Shown here: positions 14,033 through 23,824 of the stretch, piece by piece
Numbering within the stretch: position 1 is the stretch's first letter
How the letters are laid out: each line of letters opens with the position of its first letter
Made by a program: the position numbers and the translations under genes
Notes under the pieces: generated by a model
Told to the model about the DNA's origin: nothing
Databases searched by the model: none
Seen by the model: only the letters and a program-made list of their open reading frames with translations
Assembly (NCBI RefSeq): GCF_029784155.1
Contig: NC_073693.1
Location: 312,333,304-312,397,303 of the forward strand
DNA from: Uranotaenia lowii
Lineage: Eukaryota; Arthropoda; Insecta; Diptera; Culicidae
Direction: 5' to 3'
DNA length: 64,000 bases

Positions 14033-14139
14033 AACTGGTGGGGAGGTCAGATCAGGGGGGGGTGGTCAGATAGTATTCGACATCTCGAGCAACTTTGCCG
14101 AAGACAGTAACCCTGTAGGACTTCAATTGACGGAAATAT

Positions 14140-14178
14140 ATTTTTGGCCACCAGTTTGCATAGAGATGCCCCATAGTG
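14140..14178 (-). promoter_or_regulatory. Right Transib end, 23-RSS-like signal
   Basis: Read on the minus strand from 14178: heptamer CACTATG (14178-14172), 23-bp spacer (14171-14149), nonamer GCCAAAAAT (14148-14140). Heptamer and nonamer are identical to those of the left end, but the spacer is 11 bp longer, about one helical turn. Confidence 0.65.
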
Positions 14179-14183
14179 CGCAT

Positions 14184-15588
14184 AAGGAGTGCCTAAAAAC
14201 ATGGAGTTTTACAGAGCACGGACGGACAAATAAATCGTCATAAATAAATTGTTTGTGTTTTTGCAATCATTGCTTTATTATACATGGAATCAAAAGGAAA
14301 ACTTATACACGAAAACTCTTCAAAATCTATCAATTCACATTTTGAATCAGACGACATAAAAAGTTGTCGTCAATATAAACTTATTAATGTTTTTACAACA
14401 ATTGTGTTACTTAGCATCGGATCGAGACAAAAATTTAAACACGGAAGTTTAACAGGACGGGAAATCCATTCTCGATTTCAAACTATGTATTAACTTTCAA
14501 ATAATTTTCAATAATTTTGTTATAATACATCCAAAAAACACAAAAACTCTTACTCAACATATTATAAGTTGAAAGCAAAACGGAGTTCGTACGGAATACT
14601 ACCTTATTTATCATCTCGTACGACATGCACTGATACCCCTTTATTTCACATTTTAATCATCAAATTCAAGTGAAGCATCCCAGCACTTATATGATAACTT
14701 CACTACAGTCTGTATTAAATTTTCTTCCTGATGGATAAAAAAAATCGTTAATCTTTCGTTTGTAAACTCAAAATCTAGAGCAAAGTTTATTAAAATCTGA
14801 AAAATTACAAATGAACAAAAAGTCAGAAAACCAGCTACCTTGAAAATTTTTCCGAAAATACTGTTTGTTTTTTGAAAATCTACAGATAACATCATGTGTA
14901 AAATAACGTCAACTTTCCAATTCACTTTTCAAAATTTTCCTAATGCGACTAAAACAATGTTGAAATATACCCTTCTGTGCAACGTATATTGTTCATTTTA
15001 GTTAAATTGTTAGAAATGTCGTTGGTTGGCTGACAGCAGATAACAGACCTCCGCCAGTCTTCCTTTCCTTTGTCGGAAATCTTCCGAAATGAAATTTAGT
15101 GATGACGCGTCAATAGCTTCTAAGTTTAGCTTTTTCAGACACTAAGTGAATTTATTTTTAACATTTGGAAGCATCAAAAGTCTTTTTTCCGAAACATATT
15201 TTCCCGGATTATTTTTTTTCTTAGACTATGATTAGCAAAAAACTTAAATGTTATAGCTGAATATTGTCTGAGAAACATATTTGAGTTATATAACGAGATT
15301 TTAGAAACAATTAATTTTGTACAAATCGGATAAGAAAAAAGACAGATAAAGTGCTTTTTAGCGAAAAGTGTCAAATTGACACTCGAATTCTGATAAGGCA
15401 GTTTTTGTCTGTACTTTAAGGGTGCATCCTTAAGAAAATTGATGATAAGAAATTAAAATTTTATAAATTTTTTGAGGTCCCAGGAGATTTTTTTATTTGG
15501 ATTCGCCATACTAATGATACAAGTAGCCAAACTTTCAATGGTGTTATATTGACACCTAAGAGTTATTCAGGGTTAAATGTGAAATGCT
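14184..15588. other. AT-rich non-coding DNA, no gene seen (copy 1)
   Basis: About 1.4 kb. An open frame of 69 codons (14284-14493) and one of 90 codons on the minus strand (14653-14925) have no recognisable motif, and they are kept in copy 2 only because the whole segment is duplicated. I see no RNA gene or element end here. Confidence 0.6.
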
Positions 15589-15590
15589 TA

Positions 15591-17339
15591 CCGTCAAACG
15601 GGGCATCATGCAAAAGCAGGGTTAGATTAGGGTTACCAGATCCCACAACACCAAAAAGAGTACATTGAGATCATTTTCCCAAAAAGTCAGGAGAAACGAT
15701 ATAACTCCGGTTTTCTAAGCTCCCAGCTACCAGGTTTATATAAGATCCATTTAATTATCGAGCTTTGCTCCTGGATGGTATGCAAAACAGAAGGAAAAGG
15801 ATGTACGTACATATATCGTATTATCTGAAGAAGCTCCTACTACCTCGAATAAGCGGGGTTCTACTGTAATTGTTTTCAATTGTATTCAATCAAATTGTGT
15901 CAATTTGTTGAGGTTATGCAAAAGTTGGATAAATCGAAAAGATAGCAGTATTTAGATGTTATGCTGACAAACTACAAAAAAACATGTTACCATCCATTTC
16001 ATAATGAGATTTTTTTAGATAAGACACACATGCCAATGTGTCAAAAATAAAACCTAAAAAAAATGAAATTTGTGCAAATTTAAGCATATTACCTTAATTG
16101 TGTACATATTGATTACTGTTTGCATACTCAAAGGCACTTATAGCGCTGACTTTATTACGACTAAAATGCACGTTTATGAAGACAAACTGTTAAAGTAATT
16201 TGTTAGAAGTCGAATTCCTTTCGTAGTTTTAGCATAAGATGGGAAACAACCTCATAAAATGGAAGAAGTACGTAGGTGTTTCAGATCAAATGTATTTCAA
16301 CAAAAAAAGAGTACATTTGGTAAAATTTCACAAAAAGAGGAGAACGCCCATTTCTCGACTGAAAAAGAGTACATGTACTCTTAAAAGAGTACGTCTGGTA
16401 ACCCTAGGTTAGATGCAACATTTGTATACTACAACACTCATTCAATTTTTATTTCAAAATACTGTAATAAAGTTATCATTGAATGATAACAAATTGATGA
16501 TGACATAGTTTTTAACATCGTGAAAGAGTTTTTTAAAGTTTTTGATTTTCATAAAAAAATTAAAAAATCGAGCAATAGATGTACAAATTTTTTCATTTTC
16601 CGATGCCGTAAAAAACTTTACCTAGTATGACGGATTGGCTTAATGATATCACCTACAAACTTTATATTGTTTCATTATCTTATACCAACACTGTTGGTGT
16701 TGAAATATTTTTCGGACGATCACCAAATGTTTTTAAATAAATATTTTTTTAATTCAGTTAGCTGACTGGGGCAATATGCAACAAAATGCAAATCAGGAAT
16801 AAATCTCATAAATCGCGTTTCCATATGCTGGGATATGATTGTTTTGCATTATGCGTTTGTTATCATTAAAATTTCATCCATACTAAGATTTATTTACGTG
16901 ATTTAAGATTATAGAATATTTTGTAGTATTTTGTACCCCTAAATGTATGCAGCAGATTAACACATTTTTCAAAAAACATTTTTGACAGAAAAAATGTAAA
17001 ATTTGATTCGAACAAAACCAAAAATTACTGCAATTGGTGCTTTATGCGTTATGACATCACAAATGTATAAAAAACTTTAAATTTTCAAACGTTTTCATAT
17101 GATATTTCATTAATTACAGAGTTTGTTGCAACTTACCCCTTTTTCTTAGTAGGGTGAAAATTGGATGATTTTGTGAATTTAAAAATAACTGGTAAAACCA
17201 ATAATTTTTCTGACTACGTCAGTTTGGTGTCCCATCAACCTTAAAACTTTTGATGTACAAGAGGTATGATTATCTGTAAGCATTAAGATTCTAGAAGCCA
17301 TTGAAGTTGAAAGTTGTTGCATGTTGCCCCAGTTGACGG
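15591..17339. mobile_element. TA-flanked MITE carrying a nested hAT MITE (copy 1)
   Basis: Left terminus CCGTCAAACGGGGCATCATG (15591) and right terminus CCGTCAACTGGGGCAACATG (minus strand from 17339) match with 3 mismatches in 23. TA lies outside each end (15589-15590 and 17340-17341). A subterminal block, CTGACTGGGGCAATATGC near 16765, repeats the end motif. Without the nested insert the element is about 0.96 kb, with no coding capacity. Confidence 0.72.
15628..16406. mobile_element. 779-bp non-autonomous hAT-type MITE nested in another MITE (copy 1)
   Basis: Both ends are TAGGGTTACCAGA in inverted orientation (15628-15640 and 16394-16406). A perfect 8-bp duplication, GGTTAGAT, flanks it (15620-15627 and 16407-16414). 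An 8-bp duplication with TAGGG/CAGGG-type ends is the hAT superfamily signature. The subterminal motif AGAGTAC recurs near both ends. No transposase is present. Confidence 0.88.
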
Positions 17340-17611
17340 TATCTACCTAAGCAACCAAAAGTCACATATTTACTTGAATGAAGTCTTTTGAAGTTACATA
17401 TTGGTTGACAAAGAGAAACAACTGCCCAATTCGCTTGAGTAAATTAAATGTTCTCATTTATGAACTTGAAAGTTGCATTACTGTTTTTTTATGTACATGA
17501 AGGGTGTCTGATTCGAAAAATTCGAGTTTTCATCTGTTTGCCATAAAATTTTAAGGGATTGAAAAATAACTTCATATTACACTTTATTTTACCATTTTAC
17601 TTCTATTTTAT

Positions 17612-17640
17612 TTACAGTCCATACGCAAAAGCCCGCACCT
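17612..17640 (-). pseudogene. C-terminal stub of a DD37E mariner transposase, cut by a gypsy LTR
   Basis: These bases are identical to the last codons of the mariner frame seen complete at this end in copy 2 (55309-55337), with the TAA stop at 17612-17614. The frame ends abruptly at 17640, where gypsy-1 begins, so the rest of the mariner in this copy has been displaced. The identification rests entirely on copy 2. Confidence 0.6.
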
Positions 17641-19080
17641 GAAACGGTCGGCTAGCTCAACCGGCGTATTTGACTCAGGGTCGGCTAAACTTAGGAGTGA
17701 AACACCAATGCATGGGCACGAGAAGGAGGACGCACGCAGAGAGGAACTAAGGACAATTAACCCTTCCGAAGTATACCGGCTCTGGTTAATTAATTAGAGT
17801 GAAATTTCATTTTAATATTTATATTTTTTTCTCAAATAAACACACAACATTAGGAAGGGAGGTCGGTGCGGCCGTTCTGCAACCCGGTCCTTCTTGGCAC
17901 GACGAAAATTGAGGTTATGGGCAACTTGGGTTCAATATGGGATATGATGGTTGACACGACGAAGATAGATTTGTGTTCTAATGAAGCCTTATCTTGGGTC
18001 TTGGGGCTTGGACATTTTGGGTACAAGACGGGGCATTACCTTGACACGATGGTTGATGGCGTAGTGTCGAAGCGGCCCGTACCTGGCATTCATGGGTTGA
18101 AGTGGGAACATGCGGTCTAGCCTACGAATGGAGCCAGCGGTCTGGGTTTCCTTGCATGCACGGCTACGCGCTCTGTTTTGCGGGGCCCACATGGACAATG
18201 GCCCTTGGCGCTACCGGAACGGAATTCCACAGTCGACCTCGACTGCTGGCGGAACGTTTTACCGATGATGTGGCAGTCAAAATGGCGTCGGCTTGGCCGG
18301 GATCGAGTGGTGACAACGTGGCTGATGGTCCGGATTATCCGAGCGATTTAATCCAGGCAATCCCAAAGGCTGTTTGATGCGAGATGCTGGGGATATCAGC
18401 CCGATCCCGGCGTATTTTTCGGCCCTTAGGCGTTTTTCTTTTTGACCACTGCACACGCGGTAGGTGATAATTTTCACCAATGAAAAAGGCTCGCACTTTT
18501 GACGAAGCGTGTCCGTCCAGCTTGACTGTTCAACCACTTCTCCCGGTTTTTCGCGATCATCCGATCCTCCTCGCAAGCCCGATGATTCTCTCTCCATTCC
18601 TCTCTCGTTCTCCTGCTCTCTACCGGATGTCGATCTGTCACCTGAACGCAAACTCTGGTGACGTACAGCAACTTATCGTTTCGTTGAAATTCGACGAGGT
18701 GGGGATAGGATCATAGGGTGACCAAGGACATAGCCACAACTTCGGGTATCACTCCCGGGCACGGAAGCAGGCCCGCATCACGTCACCGGTCCGGGTTGGG
18801 CGTATCCCAGGGCATCGCGCTCTGAAATACCCCGGACAGATGATCTTCCGTTGTGATACTTTTACCGAATTTGTAACCCTTTTTGCAAATCTCTCCCTAT
18901 CAAACGACACAACTATATACAATATATTTTCTACTATACAAAGAGCCTTTTACAAAACAATAACAAAATTAATACTTTAAATATTTAAACTAGAAAAACA
19001 AACTATAATATACTTGGGATGGGTATTAACAAATCTATTTTTATTAATAACAAAGTGCCTTGTTACCATAAACGGTAACA
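17640..19080 (-). repeat. Probable 3' LTR of gypsy-1
   Basis: On the minus strand it would run from TGTTACCG (19080) to CGTTTCA (17640), a TG...CA LTR of 1441 bp. The outer edge is fixed by the homology break against copy 2. The inner edge is inferred from the purine tract just outside it. Length and terminal motifs agree with the 5' LTR of gypsy-2 (1463 bp, starts TGTTATTC); both contain GTTGAGCTAGC near the 3' end. The middle (17850-18870) is unusually GC-rich. Open frames inside it on both strands look incidental. Confidence 0.6.
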
Positions 19081-19084
19081 ATAA

Positions 19085-19096
19085 TCCCCTTTCCCC
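19085..19096 (-). other. Polypurine tract of gypsy-1
   Basis: The minus strand reads GGGGAAAGGGGA, four bases outside the inferred LTR start. This is the expected site of plus-strand DNA priming. Confidence 0.5.
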
Positions 19097-20711
19097 GTGA
19101 AAAAAATTACAAGGTAATTTTTTTTCATTCTCATTTTGCTTAACTTTACAAAACCATCATGATTATGTTGAATTATCAGTCCGGATCTTTAACTCTACCA
19201 AATTTTGAATGCAAATTTTTATATACCATAATCTTGAACAATGGTGTATTTAATTGATTTTGATTAAAGATTACCTGACATTTTAGCTTTACTTAAAATT
19301 ATTTCATCACTTCAATTTTTTTTTTTTTTTTTTATTCCTTTCATTCCAATTTACATTCACCGGGCCCTTTCTCATTTACACTCTCATTCATACCTATCTC
19401 ATTCAGTCTTTAAATATTTAATATCTAACTAAGTTAATGATCAGGGAATTCTAAACTTCGCCATGATTAAGCATAGGCTATTAACGCACTAGCTTGCCGT
19501 TTTACTATCTTTCCTTTTTTTTTATAAGTGCACTTTTCGATAGCAGTTTTTTTTTCTGTGAATTTCTTGGTGTTATATTAACATCTTCATTAAAAATATC
19601 CAAGCTTTCACTGTATCGGTTTTTATAGTATTAATTATCTATTTTATCCTTTTTATTTGATAGGATTGTAATTAATATTTTTAAGTAAGAAATTGAAGTT
19701 TATCGTTTTATTTTATTCCAGTAAGGAATTCTTTCTTGCTATGCCCTTTCGAAACATTTTTTTTATACCAGAACCAACTTGCTCGGATTATCAACTGTGA
19801 ACTGGCTTCTTTTTATTCTTATTGGTCTAGAATTCGATTTGGAGAATGAAAATCAGAAGATTTTTGTCGTCAGTAGAAACTCGACCATTGATCGACGATG
19901 ATCGGGTATATTTTAGGTGCTGCTGGATCATTCCTTATTTATTTTGATTTTTATTTTGACTACGACGTCTCGTTCCTTATGGAGGTCTCAGCGAATCGAT
20001 CCATCGATCGATTTCTAACCAGCAGCCATTTACTTAAGGTTCCTAGGTATAGACGTCCCTATAATGACCCAAGAGCGACAATTTCCTGGGAAAAGGCTCT
20101 GGTAAGTCGATTAACGTGATTCTTACAACCGATACTACGATTTTGCTATTTGGTACTGATTCGCTATTATTAATTTTTATTTCCTTTTTTTTTTTTTTTT
20201 AGAACTTATTCGATCGTCTTGGATCGCCCGAATAAACTGCTCCACTACATTAGTATTCTTCGGCTTGAATACTATTCCGGGTGACTCCAGTGAATGAAAA
20301 TCCTTGTGCTTAAGATGACCATCTTTTTGTCGATGCTGAGAATGGATGTCCACGGATATGGAACGTTCCCAAAGAGGTTCTGACTAAATGATGATATGAA
20401 GAATGATTGTCAACTATTTGTAGCGGAGAAAAAGACCTCGAGAGCTTCACTTCCTAATGGAAAGGCTCGGATCAGTCTTTTCTCAGTCATGAGAAATTTA
20501 GTTAATTTAGTTTTAACTTTCATTTAACTTTTTTTTTTTGTTTAAGGGGTAATAAATTAGAAATTATGATATTCTATCTAGTGGGTTTCATTAATACTTC
20601 AAAATATTTCCCTCCGGTATTCTTATCAACCTTTCGTATATGGTGGCGATCATATGGTTAACGATCTCTTTTCGAGACCATTTAAGGAAGGTCTTTTAGT
20701 TTAGATTGTTA
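19097..20711. other. 3' non-coding region of gypsy-1
   Basis: About 1.6 kb between the pol stop and the polypurine tract, AT-rich with long T runs (19318-19334, 20186-20202). No open frame of note and no env-like gene. Its length predicts that the 3' LTR of gypsy-2 lies just beyond the right edge of the window. Confidence 0.6.
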
Positions 20712-23700
20712 TCAAGCTGGCTTTATATGTTCTGTTGGCCAGACGCCTAGGTCTTTGCCGTTCAGGTCCGAAAGAATATAAGACGAAACTCCCTTCTTAC
20801 CTGTCACGATAGCAGGTAAAAATTGAGGACCATATTTCGCATTATAATGCTCTATTGCGCTGGATGGCCTCATGTTCCTCCGATAAACCATACTCCCTAT
20901 TTCAAATCCCTTTGCATATTTTCTATGACGGAGTGCATAACGCCTTTTTCCTTCTTCCTGTGCTTTTGACAGGTTTTTCCGGACTAAATCGTTAATCCGC
21001 TCAAAAAGCTCTTTTTGTTGAACGATTTGTCTATCAACATCCAAAGCTTTATTCGTGTTGAGATCGTGATCTGATCCTCTATGGATCATTTCGTAGCCGT
21101 GGGTTGCAAAAAACGGAGTTATTGCTGTCGCTGTATGATTAGTGGAGTTGATGATAGTCTCTATTTCAGACAGTTTGCTATCCCAGAGTTTTTGGTCCAT
21201 TCTGGCATAGGTTCGAATCGCGGCATTGACTGTACGATTGACTCGTTCAACAGGGTTCGCTTGTGAATGGTACTTAGCGTTCAGCCAATGTCGGATGTCG
21301 AACCTCTCCAGAAGCGACTTAAATTCTCGGGATAGAAAACAGCTAGCATTGTCTGTAATCAACACTTGAGGAACTGAGTTTCGAAAAAACCACTGGTCTC
21401 TTATGATGCCGCAGAATTTCGCGCTGTCTATTTTTCGAAATGGTATCAGCATCACCCATTTAGTGTGAAGATCCACAATTGATAAAATGTATTGGTTTTG
21501 GAGTTTACTTTTAGGAAGAGGACCAATAAAGTCTAAGGCAATAATCTGCCATGGATGATTTGTGATTTTACGTTCCCCTATTTCAGGGGCAAGGGCTTTA
21601 TTTGGCGCCTTACATTCTTTACAGGTCGCACAGCTAGCAACATGCTCCCGAATGTCTGATGCCATTCTAGGCCAAAAGTATTTCTGACGGATACGTGATA
21701 ATGTCTTTTCGAACCCCAAATGTAAAGAATTGTCGTGTCCGTCCTGGATGATTTGTAGACGTTCCTCTGGACTTGGCACCCTTTTCCAGTCGAAGCGTGT
21801 GTCATGTGGTTCTTCTTTACTTTCGACATACTTTAAAAGGGTACCATTCTCAAAACGGAAGTCAACACAATCGTCCGGGCAGTCAATGACTTTCTTTAAC
21901 ATTTCATCGTACCACTCCTTAGATGTGGTCCTGTCGACAGAAGCTACACTGCGCGACAACGCGTCGGGTACCGTATTCTCTTTACCCTTCCGGTGTTTGA
22001 TGGTCATATTAAATTGTTGAAGTTCAAGGCACCATCTACTACATCGCGATGCCGTTTTCCATTTGGCTGTCATCAGATGCGTGAGGGCTGAAGAGTCGGT
22101 TATTAATACAAAATGTGAACCTTCCACATACCCTCGGAAGGCCTCGATCGAAAGCAGCGCTGCTAATGCCTCTTTCTCGCAAGCATGATAGTTCTTCTGT
22201 GCGGTAGTCAGCTTGTGGGAGAAATATGCTATCACTCGTTCCTGGCCATCTTGCACCTGGGCCAAGATTCCAGCTACCGCGACGTCACTGGCGTCGGTCT
22301 GGATCTGGAATTCCAAATTGAAGTCTGGGCATGTCAGAATGGGCGCCGAAATCAACTTCTCCTTGATTTTAGAAAAAGCAGCTTCCGCATCCTCGGACCA
22401 TCCCAAGATTTTAGATTTGGTTTTCAATAGATCCGAGAGCGGCGCCGTGACGCCACTGAAATCATCTATAAAACGTCGATAGTAATTCGACATTCCCAGG
22501 AATCGGCGGAGCTTCGTTATAGTCGACGGACGCTCATATTCGACTATAGCCCGTATTTTCTCCGGGTCTGCACGGAGTCCATTTGTCGATAGCCGATATC
22601 CTAGGAATGACAACTCCGGAACTCCGAACTTCGACTTTTCTAGGTTTATAGCTAAATTAGCTTTGGATAGCCGTGACGCTACATCACGGAGCAGTTTCGT
22701 GTGGCTCTCGAACGTCTCCGATACAATGATGATGTCGTCAATGTAAACGAAGACGTTCGGTTCCAATTCACCGTGTCCTAATATTCGGTCCATCAACCGG
22801 GCCAATTCCCCAGCACTGTTGACGAGACCGAAACATAGTCTACGGAATTGGAACATTCCCAGACCTTGCACACTAAACGCTGTGTATCGACGGGAGGCTT
22901 TCTCCAAGGGAATTTGAAGAAAAGCCTCCGATAAGTCTATCGTACTCAAATATTTCGCCCTAGGCAGCTGTCCAAGGATTCGGCCGGGATGCGGCAGCGG
23001 ATATGCGTCGCGTACCGTTCGTTCGTTGATTTTTCTTGCGTCAAGACATAGCCTTACCTTTCCAGACGGCTTTATCACGGGAACTACGTTCGAACACCAA
23101 TCAGAGCTCGCTCGCTCTATGATTCCTGCTATAAGCATGCGCTTGATTTCCTGGGCTACCTTCTCACGTACCTTAGGGGACAGTGTGTAAGGATATTGCC
23201 GGACAGGAGGCTTTCCCTTCCATTCGTCGGCAATCTCTATATGGTGTTCAACTAAATTCGTAAATGGTAAATTATCCGAATCAGCTACTTTAAACATTGT
23301 TTTAATAGTTTCAAGCTCTGTTAATTCCTCATTAGAAAGTGAAGTATCACTAACTTCTTGTTCTGGCTCTTCAGTCGTTCGAATTAAATTGCATTCTTGA
23401 ATTCTGGGCCATATCTGGAATTTTTTCCAAAAATCCATCCCCAAAATACAGGGTACTGTTAAATTCTGGATTACTAGTGTGGAAATGATCTTGATCTGGT
23501 TTGCAAAGTTGAAAGGAATATCTAGCTGACCTAGAATTATAAGTCTGGAGCCATTTGCTGATACTAAGATGGTTGAATGAGTGAGGGGTTTAAGTTTGTG
23601 GTTATCAAACTTTGAATATATTTTTCTGCTAATAAGCGTTAATTGGCTACCCGAATCCAAAAGTCCTTGGACCGGAAAACCATACAGTTTTATACTTGCA

Positions 23701-23741
23701 TAAGGGCGATTATCTTCGAATTTAGATAAAGATATAAACAT
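20712..23741 (-). CDS. pol: Gypsy-1 Pol polyprotein (protease, RT, RNase H, integrase)
   Basis: A 1009-residue open frame with no stop. Domains in order: aspartic protease with LLDSG (Asp 29); reverse transcriptase with STIDLSEAF (Asp 269) and YIDD (333-336); RNase H with QTDASD (Asp 483), Glu 524 and TDSSA (Asp 549); integrase with an HHCC zinc finger (His 669, His 674, Cys 704, Cys 707) and D,D35E (Asp 737, Asp 797, Glu 832). The frame is open upstream of the first Met into the end of gag and lies in the -1 phase to gag, so a frameshifted Gag-Pol is expected. One odd spot: 'LVNSAGEL' at 306-313 stands where gypsy-2 has 'LVNSPASL'. Catalytic residues are intact. Confidence 0.92.
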   Translation of the reverse strand: MFISLSKFEDNRPYASIKLYGFPVQGLLDSGSQLTLISRKIYSKFDNHKLKPLTHSTILVSANGSRLIILGQLDIPFNFANQIKIISTLVIQNLTVPCILGMDFWKKFQIWPRIQECNLIRTTEEPEQEVSDTSLSNEELTELETIKTMFKVADSDNLPFTNLVEHHIEIADEWKGKPPVRQYPYTLSPKVREKVAQEIKRMLIAGIIERASSDWCSNVVPVIKPSGKVRLCLDARKINERTVRDAYPLPHPGRILGQLPRAKYLSTIDLSEAFLQIPLEKASRRYTAFSVQGLGMFQFRRLCFGLVNSAGELARLMDRILGHGELEPNVFVYIDDIIIVSETFESHTKLLRDVASRLSKANLAINLEKSKFGVPELSFLGYRLSTNGLRADPEKIRAIVEYERPSTITKLRRFLGMSNYYRRFIDDFSGVTAPLSDLLKTKSKILGWSEDAEAAFSKIKEKLISAPILTCPDFNLEFQIQTDASDVAVAGILAQVQDGQERVIAYFSHKLTTAQKNYHACEKEALAALLSIEAFRGYVEGSHFVLITDSSALTHLMTAKWKTASRCSRWCLELQQFNMTIKHRKGKENTVPDALSRSVASVDRTTSKEWYDEMLKKVIDCPDDCVDFRFENGTLLKYVESKEEPHDTRFDWKRVPSPEERLQIIQDGHDNSLHLGFEKTLSRIRQKYFWPRMASDIREHVASCATCKECKAPNKALAPEIGERKITNHPWQIIALDFIGPLPKSKLQNQYILSIVDLHTKWVMLIPFRKIDSAKFCGIIRDQWFFRNSVPQVLITDNASCFLSREFKSLLERFDIRHWLNAKYHSQANPVERVNRTVNAAIRTYARMDQKLWDSKLSEIETIINSTNHTATAITPFFATHGYEMIHRGSDHDLNTNKALDVDRQIVQQKELFERINDLVRKNLSKAQEEGKRRYALRHRKYAKGFEIGSMVYRRNMRPSSAIEHYNAKYGPQFLPAIVTGKKGVSSYILSDLNGKDLGVWPTEHIKPA

Positions 23742-23824
23742 ATTTTCCGAACGTTCCTTCTCGTAGTATAATTCTGGAACAATTTCCCAGAATTCCGCAA
23801 GTGTAGTGTGTTTTGAAAATCGAT

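Larger units (their letters stand above)
11168..14178 (+). mobile_element. Transib DNA transposon, complete but inactive (copy 1)
   Basis: A 3011-bp element with inverted termini CACTATGGGG at both ends and a second inverted block, GGCCAAAAAT, further in. It is flanked by CGCTT (11163-11167) and CGCAT (14179-14183), a 5-bp target duplication with one mismatch. Transib elements are known for 5-bp duplications and CAC-beginning termini. Inside lie about 800 bp of non-coding leader, including a poly-T tract near 11670, then a broken RAG1-like transposase (11993-14032). Termini, duplication length and protein agree independently, so the assignment is firm even though the gene is dead. Confidence 0.85.
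1..17640. repeat. Long direct duplication, copy 1 (copy 2 at 38620-55337)
   Basis: The sequence from position 1 is found again from 38620 in the same orientation. The offset is 38619 up to about 9.28 kb, and about 37700 after a 914-bp insertion present only here. By eye there are about 15 differences in the first 4.5 kb, mostly single substitutions or homopolymer length changes. Homology ends at 17640, where a gypsy LTR begins. The left limit is not visible because copy 1 runs off the window. The copies could be a recent segmental duplication or two haplotypes joined by scaffolding. Confidence 0.95.

Noticed and set aside
14284..14493. 69-codon frame conserved in both copies
   Set aside because: No motif, and the surrounding non-coding DNA is just as conserved.
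17866..18716. Overlapping open frames in a GC-rich stretch
   Set aside because: They lie on both strands inside the probable gypsy-1 LTR with no family motif.
20712..23741. A host gene for a retroviral-like protease or integrase
   Set aside because: It is embedded in a full gag-pol-LTR arrangement and has the standard gypsy domain order.
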